Part shown: piece after piece, positions 46,536 through 58,252 of the stretch | Position numbering within the stretch: position 1 is the first letter of the stretch | Layout of the letters: each line of letters opens with the position of its first letter | NCBI GenBank assembly: GCA_034770075.1 | Contig: JAVJAP010000035.1 | Location: 1 to 64,000 of the forward strand | Direction: 5' to 3' | DNA from: Aralia elata | Taxonomy: Eukaryota > Streptophyta > Magnoliopsida > Apiales > Araliaceae | Length of the DNA: 64,000 nucleotides | Made by a program: the position numbers and the translations under genes | Notes under the pieces: generated by a model | Told to the model about the DNA's origin: nothing | Database searches by the model: none | What the model saw: only the letters and a program-made list of their open reading frames with translations

Positions 46536-46799
46536 CTATCCAATTCCCCTTCGAAAATTGAGGAACCCTCCATCCATTAATAACCATGTAACTTTTGAAG
46601 GTTTTGCTGCAGTAGGGGCCATTGTTTCAAAGTCACCTAGTTTGCGTTTTGTAGATAGGTTTCTAATTACGACTGTCCAATAGCTAGGTGCTTCCTCCGT
46701 TGTGTTCATGATTAGATTGGGGCATTGAATATTGGCCATTGACAATAATATTGGCGCCGTTGTGTTCGTATAAGGCCATTGACAGTCAAAGTTGGCCAT
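46536..46799 (-). CDS. Element F: 87-codon ORF, internal-deletion derivative of the E ORF
   Basis: N-terminus MANFDCQWPYTNTT parallels the MDGYSAQWSYTNMT start of E. From residue 23 it jumps to the E C-terminus (MANIQCPNLIMNTTEEAPSY, then LSTKRKLGDFETMAPTAAKP). Thus the linker, knuckle and protease remnant are missing. The start lies about 110 bp after the PBS. No function is recognised; it may simply mark the translated leader of a packaged RNA. Confidence 0.6.
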   Translation of the reverse strand: MANFDCQWPYTNTTAPILLSMANIQCPNLIMNTTEEAPSYWTVVIRNLSTKRKLGDFETMAPTAAKPSKVTWLLMDGGFLNFRRGIG

Positions 46800-46910
46800 G
46801 GTGTACCTAAAAAGAGAGAAATATAGGAAGAGAATTAAAATAAAAGCAAAATGATTAAATTAAGACTAATTTGATTGAAGCTAATGATGGCAAAAATTAT
46901 TAAACTAATT

Positions 46911-48686
46911 TCCCGGCAACGGCGCCGAAAACTTGTTTGTCGATTTAGCAATCAATAAATACGTGCAAGTGTACACGATCAACAAGTAATAAAGTGAAAG
47001 TAGAGTGTCGAACCCACATAGAATTATTTAATAATAATTACCAAATACTAACTCATAATCAAATTAACTTTATTTAAACAATTGATTAAGATTGTGAATT
47101 TTAGATAATAAAATACTAAACTAACTAATTACTAACTACCAAGAATCGAATTCAGATAAAAGGCTTAAGATTACAATGTCCCTTAATGTTTCACTTGAAT
47201 TAATACACTTCCTATTAAATTATATTAATTATTCCGGATTGTTAATCAAGAACTCATCAATATTTATAATCATCTCTCGATGTATTATAAACGAATCAAC
47301 TTAAATCCACAAAAGATAGAATTAAGATGAACACCCTAGTTAACTAATTCACTATATCTCTATGTGAATTACAATTAAAAAGGATTTAAAGCTTAGATTC
47401 TCTTTCAGATTACATGCGGCGTATAGGTATATCTCTATCCTAAACACAAATCATGAATTCCATCGACAGCAGAATACACAATCACATGCTATTATGATTA
47501 GGTCTAAATCTATAATCCATCTCTCGAGTTCATATAGATTACCACGGTAATTGTTGATCAAACAATTAAGCAATTAATCACAAATCATAATAGACAATCT
47601 AATAATAATCAACAATAATTAACAAGGAAGCATAACAATAAAAGCTACGCAATAAGTTCCATTGTAATCTTAAAAAGAAATTAGTTCATGATTGAATTAA
47701 AATCCATAATCCACAATTGATAAAGCATTCAAGAATACAAAATAAAAGATTAGGGAAGAGAATAGAATCTGTAATTGCAATCCTTGAGTCTCTCCTTTAG
47801 CTCTTGTGATGAATCCTTCTTGCTTGCTCAATTGCTTCAAGCCTTCCTCTCTTTCTCCCAAACTAGGGTTAGCAAAAAGTAGCAAAATCTCCCTCATTCT
47901 ATGCTTCATATCATGTATTCATAGGTTCTAGTTAAAGTCCTAAACCAATTAGAAGTTACAATCCTTGTTCCATTCAATGCAGGTCAAAAATAAGCTTTTT
48001 AAAAACCCGACCCAGCGCGGCCGCGCCCATATTTGGCCTAGAAAGCAGCGAGCCCGCGCCCAAATGCCAGAAATTAAGTTTTTCACTCTGTAGACCTGCG
48101 CGGCCGCGCCCAAAATACACTTGGAATCGGCGCGCCCGCGCCAGACAAAATTCTGCTGCAGCATCTGTTGGTAAAATGGTCATAACGTTTGATCCGGGAG
48201 GAGTTACGGGGCCTGCCACATATCAAATCGAAGATCTCGACGAGATATACAACTTTCATTCTTTGATAATTGAGAGATTCAGATTGGATCAAAGTCGAAA
48301 TTGGGCTTGAAGTGAGTGCTATGCAAATGGCAACTCCAAACTTTGAGGTTCAACGTCCGTTGGGAAAACGATCATTACTTTCTCATCCGAACTCCGATTG
48401 TGACGATTCAAGATGTTCCGGAAAGCTAAGGAGTAGCTCTACAATACAATCTAAGTTCCAAACCAAGAACATACATCCAACCTAGTGTTAAAAGCCCTGC
48501 AATCTTCCCTTCTTGCGTTTGCTTGCTTATTGTACTCCAAAAGATGTTCGGATTGCGTTTCCTTGCTCATTCCTACAAAATAACATAAAAACACTATAAA
48601 TACCTAATACTAACTTAAAATACTTAAGAACTCACAAATTATCAAGCCAAACGTACTCAATTCATAGATGTAAAATCCACTCATCA
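46911..48686 (-). mobile_element. Element F: 5' LTR (46934-48686) and PBS
   Basis: The plus strand reads TCCCGGCAACGGCGCC at 46911-46926, complement of the Athila tRNA-Asp primer site, then LTR from TGTTTGTCG to CTCATCA. The LTR is 1753 bp, the same as its partner. GC cassette at 48011-48146. Confidence 0.93.
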
Positions 48687-48691
48687 GGAGT

Positions 48692-48972
48692 ATAGTAGGA
48701 GCATCCTTAGTTTCATGATGACGCTGAAGCTCGTTACTCATGGATGCGAGCATGATGCATTTGAGCCAACTGTGCATCATCTTACTACTTTCTAAAAGTA
48801 ACAATCTCTTCCTCAGAGGCATTGTCTGCAACCATTGCAGGGATAGGCGTATTAAGGACATAAGATAGCTTTTCAGCCTTGAGAACTATTCCCAAATTCT
48901 TTAACCAGTCCTTTTAATTTGGTCTGGTTAATTAGCATCTAATATGCTCCGCAATGATAGTAAATTAGACAT
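48692..48972 (-). pseudogene. Element G: Gag N-terminal part
   Basis: From the minus-strand ATG at 48972, the sequence parallels H from 56410: MSN start, then the segment with FxxEEEIVTFRK, DDAQLAQMHHARIHE-like and SNELQRHHE (UBN2-type copia Gag). It has frameshifts. It is continuous with 43422 once F and one copy of GGAGT are removed. Confidence 0.8.
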
Positions 48973-50930
48973 TGTAAAAATCGATAAATGAATTTGTAAT
49001 TTAACAACATTTTAGCATACATTCATTTTAATTAATTACCAAAATAAATTAGGTCTTTATTTTAAATTGGTATCTCCCACTATTTTCATCAAACTATATT
49101 ACCCTCCCTATATAGTTCGGCATATCTAATTAAAGATTTGCTAGTGAGAATAAGGATCCCATTTTAAATGTATATAGCCTTGTGGTGACATAACAAACGA
49201 TATATAAATAAATAGGTAGACAACTATTGTCAATTATATCTCTATGTAACTCCTTGTATTTTGCCTCTTAGATTTTGAACAAATGGTGACACATCCGAAT
49301 CAAAATTATCCAAGTTAAGTCTATCCTAGCACTTCCATATATTCGAAAGAAAAACACTGTCCTTGTGGTGACACAACAAAACAACATCGTTTAATCTATT
49401 TATAAGTATCAAATGTGATAAAGCATAAATATTTAATACTTGCCTTGGGGTGACACAACAAACTCATATTAAACATTTAATACTCTATTGCTTTACCATG
49501 CTAGAAGGCGACGTTCGATATTCAAAATATCTTTGAACGCTTAGGACTTAATATAATTTCGTAAGGGGTTTGTTATTATTTGTCTCATCTTGTTTAACGC
49601 GCATGCACATATATATATAAAATACGCGTCATATTATTTAACATGCGAAGCATGTTGTATAATATATAATATATACATAGTAAGCATGCACATATAGAAT
49701 ACTATATTCTACCCGGATTGATTATGGACTTTTATTCTAGTTTGGTTCACTAGAGCCACCAAGTGAACCAAAAGGTCAAACCTAGGGTGCAAGAACAAAA
49801 TTTAAATATAACTATTACATTTAAACCCGGGTTCCATTACAAACGGGTCTTCAAGCGCTCCTTACTCCTTTGTCTCCAATTCTTCAAGTAATTCTAACTA
49901 AACCTATTACATAAACTATTTACAATAAATAGAAATCTTGATCAGCAGTCAAGGGGAGGTACATAGGAGGAAGATAGAATTTACATCAAGAAAAACTAGA
50001 GAAGACGAGGTACGCAGACCACATTTATAAAAACCCATTCATTCAGGCATCCACTAAAATAAATCCAATGACACATTGGTCAGTAGTCCACAATCAATCC
50101 CTATTTATTATCATACATATCTCCATATGTATCAATAAATAACATTCATCTCATGAATAATAAAACCATTCCATATATGCATTGATATCATTTAATGTCA
50201 ATTAAAAGTTTACAAAAATCCAATTTTTGAAACAAAATAAACTCCTTTATTTTAATCAAAATTTAAATCATAATAAACTTATTTATTTTATTTTATCCAA
50301 CTTTGAATAAAAATAAACTCCTTTATTTTTAATCAAATTCCAAATCAAAATAAACTCTTTTATTTCAATTAACATGGAGTCCAATTTCAAGTTTAAAACA
50401 AACTCTTTTATTTTAACTTAAAATTGTTGGAAAATAAAATATGTTGAATCTTATTCCTTATAAAAATAAACATCTTTATTTTTAAGGAAACATGAAATCT
50501 TATTCCATATGTGAATAAACTCCTTTATTCTAGGAAACATGGAATCCTATTCCAAAATAGAATAAACTCCTTTATTCTAGTTAATGTGGAATCTCATTCC
50601 AGGTTAAAATAAAAACTTTTAATTTTAATCATATTCCAATTCAAAATAAACCTTTTATCTTAATTGAAAAATAAATAAAATCAAAATAAAAAAAAATTTA
50701 AAATTTGCAGACCGGCGCGGCCGCGCTCCAAAATGAACTAGGAGCGGCGCGGTCGCGCTGCACCCCCAGAAACGTTTTCTGGGTTCAGGCGCGGCCGCGC
50801 TCCAGAATGAACTAGAAGTCGCGCCGCGTAGCAGAGTTCGAAATTTTTTTTTCTTTGCCCAGAAAATCGATCCAATCGCATACCCATACATACATGGAAT
50901 CATAATAATCGATAATTAGCACAAGGTTAG
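48973..50930 (-). mobile_element. Element G: long 5' leader with iterated hairpins and GC cassette
   Basis: Non-coding, about 2 kb. It has GTGGTGACACAAC-type hairpins at 49178, 49361 and 49443 (and a half copy near 49285); a perfect ACATGC-GAA-GCATGT stem near 49642; an array of AATAAACTCCTTTATT units at about 50235-50660; and the GC cassette at 50704-50832 with GCGGCCGC at 50717 and 50791. H has all but the cassette. Confidence 0.8.
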
Positions 50931-52748
50931 GCTCTGATACCACTGTTAGGTTTGTATATAGCGCGAACATGCAATCAAATTACATAAATAATGCGGAAGC
51001 GCAATAAAATGGATTTTAAAATTTTTTATACAAACCATCACCATGATCATCCATGTACTCAATTATCAATTAAACGAAAGAGATAAAGTATGAGAATCAT
51101 ACCCTTGTAGAACCATTCTTCCACAGGTACGAGTTCACCTCCAAATCCTTCGCGTTCTCCTTGAATTTCACCGATTAAATTCCTTCCTTTGATCAACGTT
51201 AGTCACCCAAGTGTTTGGCCTCTAGAGGTGATCCACTAAGGAATAATAGTTGTTCAAGAAGATGGGTGTTGGCAAAACTCTAGTTTTCATCTTTATAGAA
51301 ATTGCAAGTACTCTCTCTCTCCAATTCTTATGGAAGAGTGTGTAACTGTCTAACCCTAAATCATGATAAGACTCCTCTTATTTATAGATATAGGGAACCC
51401 TCCTAAATTATTTAGGATTAGGGTTTTTATTCTAATTAAACTCATTTAATTAATTAAACTCCTAATCCAATTAGAAATTTATGAGAGTACTTCTATTAAT
51501 TAATTCTCAATCCCTATTAGGAATTAAATAATAGTAATTGTAATAATAATAATAAGACTCTTCTTATTAATTTATATTTAATATTTCCAAAATATTAAAT
51601 AATAAATATTAAGCTATTTAATTTATTTTATCTCCATAGAATAAATTAAATACACTTTAACTTATTATTACAATTATGTCATTTACTTCTTAAACAAATA
51701 TTTTCCTTTAGCGGTGTGACCCTTTAGGTTCTCCATATTAAACCGGTTGTGAATAAATCAATTAGAACAATTCTAATCTTATTTAAATAAATAAATTAAA
51801 CTATTTAATTTATTTAAATAAATAATATTTATTCTACAATAAGGGCAAGCCCCCTTAGCGATCAACGACTTTTCAGATAATATAGATTTCAACATTAATC
51901 ACAAAAGAACCTTTCAGTGAATAGTTACCGTACAATTCAATCCTTTTACCATACAATGTCCCAATTAAATATAAGACATGAAATTACTGTCAAGTCTTTT
52001 TTTATTTAATTATATGTATTTCGATTCTCAAATGCACAACTCTGATAATGCAAATTAGAAACTTCTTTCTAATTTCATTCTGCTTTGGCCAAAGACTTCT
52101 GAGTCGTCATTTATCGAATCACATAGGACATTCTCTCCTTTTATTAGAAGTGGTAGATTCTTTGTTGATCATTCACCTATCTCCATGTATAACTTATTAT
52201 ACCCAATCATACCCTTTGATATACCCTAAAGGTCTTAAGGGACATGTCAAAGTATAACTCATCATACACAAGATACTATGATGATCTCAAGTCCAAGGAT
52301 CACTTGTACTACTATCACTAGAGGAATTCCTATTGACAGGTGAGTAAAACTCCATTAGGTATTCCTTAGCGAGCCACGTTCAGTGAACTTATTCTCTAAT
52401 AAGCACCTACATACTTGTTTTAGTGTCTCCACACAAATGATTATGAGATCAATCATCCTCTTCATAAGAGCAAGCAACGTATGTACTAATCTATCCGGAT
52501 TCACTAATCCCTTTTTTAGTAATCCATCGATTAGGAACGATTTTAGTTTGTGAGCTATCTAGAATTTAGATCTCATTAGCATGATCACCATCATGATTCT
52601 AAAAGCATTGCTCAAAACTATGGGTTTATCATATTCAATATAACAGTATCATGTAGATAAAGTAAAATGCCTTTAACAAACGAATAAGATTACAAAGTAT
52701 ATGTTACATCATATCAAATATGATTGGCTTGTGTGCATACTACTTTCA
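50931..52748 (-). mobile_element. Element G: 5' LTR (50944-52748) and PBS
   Basis: The plus strand GCTCTGATACCA (50931-50942) is the complement of the initiator-Met primer site. The LTR is TGTTAGGTTTG...CTACTTTCA, 1805 bp. ATAAG (52749-52753) duplicates 38429-38433. Confidence 0.95.
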
Positions 52749-52753
52749 ATAAG

Positions 52754-52821
52754 ATGTTAAATACCATAGTACTATGGTTTTCTTGTGAATAAAATGTGAA
52801 ATGAGTTATAAATGTGGTAAG
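52754..52821 (+). mobile_element. Element K: short internal piece between G and H
   Basis: 68 bp of AT-rich sequence with no gene, left between the two copia insertions. It ends GTAAG, which should be H's left target duplication; the right copy is not in the window. Confidence 0.65.
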
Positions 52822-54641
52822 TGAAAGTAGTATGCACACAAGCCAATCATATTTGATATGATGTAGTATATACTTTGTAATCTTATTCGGTTATTAATAA
52901 AAGAATTGATTTTCTTAAAACGCATTTTATATTATCTACATAGTGCTGTTATATTAAATGTGATAAACCCATAGTTTTGAGCAATGCTTTTGGAATCATG
53001 ATGGTGATCATGCTAATGAGATCTAAATTCTAGATAGCTCACAAACTAAAAATCGTTCCTAATCGTTGGATTACTAAAAAGGGGATTAGTGAATCCGGAT
53101 AGATTAGTACATATGTTGCTTGCTCTTAAGAAGAGGATGATTGATCTCAAATCATTTGTGTTGAGACACTAAAGCAAGTATGTAGGTGCTTATTAGAGAA
53201 TAAGTTCACTGAACGTGGTTCGCTAAGGAATACCTAATGGAGTTTTACTCGCCTGTCAATAGGAATTCCTCTAGCGATAGTAGTACAAATGATCCTTGGA
53301 CTTGAGATCATCATAGTATCTTGTGTATGATGAGTTATACTTTGACATGTCCCTTAAGACCTTTAGGGTATAACAAAGGGTATGATTGGGTATAATAAGT
53401 TGTACATGGAGATATGTGAATGATCAACAAAGAATCTACCACGTCTATAAAAAATGTGAATGTCCTATGTGATTCGATAAATGACAACTCAGTAGTCCTT
53501 GGCCAAGGCAGAATGAAATTAGAAAAGAGTTTCTAATTTGCATTATTTAGAGTTGTGAATTTGAGAATCAAAATACATATAATTAAATAAAATAAGACTT
53601 GACAGTAATTCCATGTCTTATATTTAATTGGGACATTGTATGGTAGAAAGATTGAATTTTACAGTAAATATGCACTGAAAGGTTTTTTTATGATTAATGT
53701 TAAAATCTATATTATTTGGAAAGTCGTTGATCGCTAAGAGGGCTTACCCTTATTGTAGAATAAATATTATTTATTTAAATGAATTAAATAGTTTAATTTA
53801 TTTATTTAAATAAGATTAGAATTGTTCTAATTGATTTATTCACAACCGGTTTAATATGGAGAACCTAAAGGGTCACACCGCAAAAAGAAAATATTTATTT
53901 AAGAAGTAAATGGCATAATTGTAATAATAAGTTAAGTGTATTTAATTTAGTCCATGAAGATAGAATAAATTAAATAGCTTAATATTTATTATTTAATATT
54001 TTAGAAATATTAAATATAAATTAATAAGAGGAGTCTTATTATTATTATTACTATTACTATTATTTAATTCCTAATAGGGATTGAGAATTAATTAATAGAA
54101 GTACTCTCACATTAATTCCTAATTGGATTAGGAGTTTAATTTAATTAAAGGAGTTTAATTAGAATAGAAACCCTAATCCTAAATAGTTTAGGGAAGGGTT
54201 TTTCCTACATCTATAAATAAGAGAAGTCTTATCATAGATTAGGGTTACACACTCTTGCATAAGAATTGTGGAGAGTACTTACAATTTTTATAGAGATAGA
54301 AACTAGAGTTTTGCCAACACCCATCTTCTTGAACAAGTATTATTCCTTGGTGGATCACCTCTAGAGGCCAAACACTTGGGTGGCTAACGTTGATCAAAGG
54401 AAGAAATTTAATCGGTAGAATTCAAGGAGAACGTGAAGGAATTGGAGGTGAACTTGTACTTGAGGAAGCTAGAATTCTACAAGGGTATAATTCTTATTCT
54501 CCATCTCTTTCGTTTAACTAATAATTATGCATAAAGACAGATCATGGTGATGGTTTGTATAAAATTTTAAAATCTGATTTTATCGCGCTTCCGCTTTATT
54601 TATGTAATTTGATTGCATGTTCGCGTTATACAAACCTGACA
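52822..54641 (+). mobile_element. Element H: 5' LTR of a Ty1/copia element
   Basis: TGAAAGTAGTATGCACAC...CAAACCTGACA, 1820 bp, same family as G and N. It is the inverted counterpart of 50944-52748. PBS TGGTATCAAAGCC follows at 54643-54655. Confidence 0.95.
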
Positions 54642-55735
54642 GTGGTATCAAAGCCAAACTTAATGCGAATTATTAATTGTTTTGATTCTGTATATACATT
54701 GATATGTGTTTAGAACAATTTAATTGGGCATAATTGTTTGTGTAAAATTATTTTATGTTTTTTTATTTTTTTATTTTTGTAGATTAAAAATAAAGGAGTT
54801 TATTTTTATTCAAAAAAAAATTGGATAAATTAAAATAAAGAAGTTTATTTTGATTTGGAATTTGATTAAAAATAAAGGAGTTTATTTTTATTCAAAAAAA
54901 ATTAGATAAATTAAAATAAAGAAGTTTATTTTGATTTGGAATTTGATTAAAAATAAAGGAGTTTATTTTTATTCAAAAAATTGGATAAATTAAAATAAAA
55001 GAGTTTATTTTGATTTGGAATATGATTAAAATAAAGAAGTTTATTTTAATTGAAATTAGATTTCATGATAACTAATTAGAGTTGGAATTGGATTCCATGA
55101 TAACTAATTGGAGTTGAAATTGGATTTTATACTAACTAATATTGCCCATTAAATGATATCAATGCATATATCGAATGGTTTTATTATTCATGGGATGAAT
55201 GTTATTTATTGATACATATAGAGATATGTATGATAATAAATATGGATTGATTATGGACTATTGATCAATGTGTGATTGAATTTATTTTAGTGGATGCTTG
55301 AATGTATGAGTTTTTATAAATGGGGTCTGCGTACCTCGTCTTCTCTAATTTTTTCTTAATGTAAATTCTATCTCCCTCCTATGTTCTTCCCCTTGGCTGC
55401 TGATCAAGGTTTCTATTTATTGTAAATAATTTTTGTAATAGGAATAGTTAGAATTAATTTTGAAGAATTGGAGACAAAGGAGCAAGGAGCGCTTGAAGAC
55501 CCGTTTGTAATGGAGCCCGGGTTTAAATGTAATAGTTATATTTAAATTTAATTCTTGCACCCTAGGTTTAAACTTTTGGTTCACTTGGTGGCTCTAGTGA
55601 ACCAAACTAGAATAAAAGTCCATAATCAATCCGGGTAGAATATAGTATTCTATATGTGCATGCTTACTATATATATATTATATATTATCCAACATGCTTC
55701 GCATGTAAAATAATATGACGCGTATTTTATATATT

Positions 55736-55767
<32 letters not shown>

Positions 55768-56409
55768 CATGCGCGCTAAACAAGATGAGACTAATAATAA
55801 TAAATCCCTCAAGAAATCATATTAAGTCCTAAGCGTTCAAAGATATTTGGAATATCGAACGTCGCCTTCTAGCATGGTAAAACAATAGAGTATTAAATAT
55901 TTAATATGAGTTTGTTGTGTCACCACAAGGCAAGTATTAAATATTTAAGATGTTATCTTACCACATTTGATGCTTATAAATAGACTGAACGATGCTGTTT
56001 TGTTTTGTCACCATAAGGACAGTGTTTTTCTTTAGAATATGTGGAAGTGCTAGGATGGACTTAACTTGGATAATTTTGATTCGGATGTGTCACCACTTGA
56101 TCAAAATAATCTAAGAGGCAAAATACAAAGAATTACATAGAGATGTAATTGACAATAGTTGTCTACCTATTTATTTATATATCGTTTGTTGTGGCACCAC
56201 AAAGCTATATACATTTGAAATGGGATCCTTATTCTCACTACTAGACCTTTAATTAGATTTGCCGAACTATATATTGAGGGTAATATAGTTTGATGAAAAT
56301 AGGGAGAGATACCAATTTAAAATAAAGACCTAATTTATTTTGGTAATTAATTAAATGAATGTATTCTAAAATGTTGTTAAATTACAAATTCATTTTACAG
56401 AATTTTACA
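54642..56409 (+). mobile_element. Element H: PBS and 1.75-kb leader
   Basis: Tandem units of about 80 bp begin near 54782, 54864, 54945 and 55023; each holds AAATAAAGGAGTTTATTT-type stems. TTGTTGTGTCACCACAAGG-type hairpins lie at 55911, 55998 and 56184, with a half copy near 56083. (AT)n/(GT)n occurs at about 55738-55767. No gene and no GC cassette. Confidence 0.8.
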
Positions 56410-57360
56410 ATGTCTAATTCACTATCACTGCGTAGCATATTAGATGCTAATTAACTGGACCGAATTACACGGACTGGTTAAGGAATCTGAGAATAGTTCT
56501 CAAGGCTGCAAAGCTATCTTATATCCTTAATATGCCTATCCCTGCAATAGTTGTAGACAATGCCTTTGAAGAAGAGATTGCTACTTTTAGAAAGTGGCAA
56601 GATGATGCACAGTTGGCTCAATGCATCATGCTCGCATCCATGAGTAACGAGCTTCAGCGTCAGCATGAAACTATGGATGCTCTTACTGTACTCCTGCACC
56701 TTCAAGGAGTTGAATGGTGAGGAAAGTAGGACTGCTAGATATTAGATATCTAAAGAGCTCTTCCAATCTAGAATAACCGATGGCACTACAGTATAGACAA
56801 ATGTCCTAAAAATGATCAATCTGATTGAACAATTGGGACAACTGGGTTTTGTATTGGATGGAGAGTTGATCCAAGATTTGATCTTGCAATCACTCCTGGA
56901 CTCGTTCTCACAATTTGTTGTGAATTTTCCACGTGAACAAGCTATATGTCAATCTGCATGAGTTGCTTAAACACGTTGAAAACTGTAAAGAGTCACTTTT
57001 CAACCAAGAAAGACCAAGTCTTACTAGTAGATGATTCTTCTAAGAAGCGGAAGAGGGCCAAAGGATCTTCTTAAAAGAAGAACAATTCAAAGAAGGTATA
57101 AGGAAAGGCAATAACTAAGGATACTAAGAACAAAACTAATGCAGATAGCAAAGGAGTTTGCTTCCACTACAATAAGCCTGAATATTGGAAAGGAAACTGT
57201 AAGGAGCATCTTGCAGAGGCTAACCAGAAGAAGCTTAGTGAAGCTTCGGTTACAGATATAGTTTTGTTCATCATTGAAATAAATCTTTCTATAAGTCAAG
57301 GTTCTACTTGGGTATTGGATACCGGCATAGTTCTCACGTATGCAATCCAATACAAAGACT
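56410..57360 (+). pseudogene. Element H: copia Gag, zinc knuckle and protease start
   Basis: ATG at 56410. The readable frame 56532-56720 has FRKWQDDAQLAQCIMLASMS and NELQRQHETMDALTVLLHLQ, the UBN2-type Gag core. The knuckle at about 57160-57200 reads CFHYNKPEYWKGNC, with the second Cys and the His replaced by Tyr. The protease segment STWVLDTG follows near 57302. Stops and frameshifts make it non-functional. Confidence 0.8.
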
Positions 57361-58252
57361 AAGCAAAAGTAGAAAGCTAAACAAAGAGTAAGTAATCTTA
57401 CGTGCGGAGAATGGAGTAATGGTTGCTACATTAGCCATAGAAACTTATAGTTTAGTGTTGCCTACGGGCAAGTCTGTTAAGTTAATAAGTTGTTATTATG
57501 TTCTAGTTCTCTTAAGAAACATTATTACTTCCGTTGTTGGACAAGGAAGATTCTGGTATTATATTTAAGAACAATTGTTGTTCTATTTATAATGATAATA
57601 TTTTGTTTGAAACTGGAAGATCATTTGATGGACTTTGTAAACTTGACTTACATGAAAAATAATTTTGTAAATTGAACAAACTAGTAAAAGAAAAGGAAAT
57701 GATCATTCAAAGAGTTGAATATATGTATTTGATGAAATACAAGTCTGAATCATTTGAAAGGTTCAAAGAATTTAGAAGTGAAACAAATTGACAAAGTATT
57801 AAGATTCTTTGATCAGATCGAGGAAGGAATACTTATGCAATAAGTTTCTAGATCATCTCAAAATGGTATTTTTCTCATAATGGACGTTTTATGATACGCA
57901 ATAATTGATTGGTGTATCTAAAAAAGGAAAAATTGTACCATGTAGAACATGGTGCGGTCCATAATGATTTTTACCAACATTCCAGTATCTTTCTGGGGTT
58001 ATGCCCTAGAAACGGCTGCATATCTACAAAATAAGGTAACCTCAAAATTCGGCCCCAAGACTCTATAAAAGTTATGGATAGGGAGGATTCCTAGTCTTAA
58101 GTATGTTAAGATAAGGGGTTGTCCAACTTATGTGAAAAGGTTTCAAAAGATAAGTTTGGGACAAAATCTGACAAGTGCAGAGTTGTGGGATATCCTAAAG
58201 AAAGTTTAGGGTATTATTACTATAATCCTACACGCTGCCTTCTTGGATAAAG
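57361..58252 (+). pseudogene. Element H: copia integrase remnant
   Basis: Fragments recognisable by alignment with G on the opposite strand. They include the equivalent of FERFKEFRSE (57755-57785), and a stretch reading PRLYKSYG and CPTYVKRFQK near 58060-58145 from the integrase C-terminal region. No full catalytic triad is readable. Confidence 0.65.

Larger units (their letters stand above)
43428..48686 (-). mobile_element. Element F: complete, young, pol-less Athila-like retrotransposon
   Basis: Two LTRs of 1753 bp each (43428-45180, 46934-48686) differ at about 20 positions by eye (about 1.2%). The duplication GGAGT flanks the element (43423-43427, 48687-48691). The Athila-type PBS complement is next to the right LTR and the polypurine tract next to the left, so it reads on the minus strand. 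The internal part has only an 87-codon ORF plus conserved non-coding motifs. It cannot encode capsid, RT or integrase yet moved recently, so it was mobilised in trans. Confidence 0.95.

Noticed and set aside
45181..46933. Internal region of F has the same length (1753 bp) as each LTR
   Set aside because: Sequence is unrelated to the LTR; I treat the equal length as coincidence.
50704..50832. GCGGCCGC sites as cloning-vector or adapter contamination
   Set aside because: The cassette is embedded in native leader sequence colinear with H on both sides, and a related version occurs in two LTRs of F.
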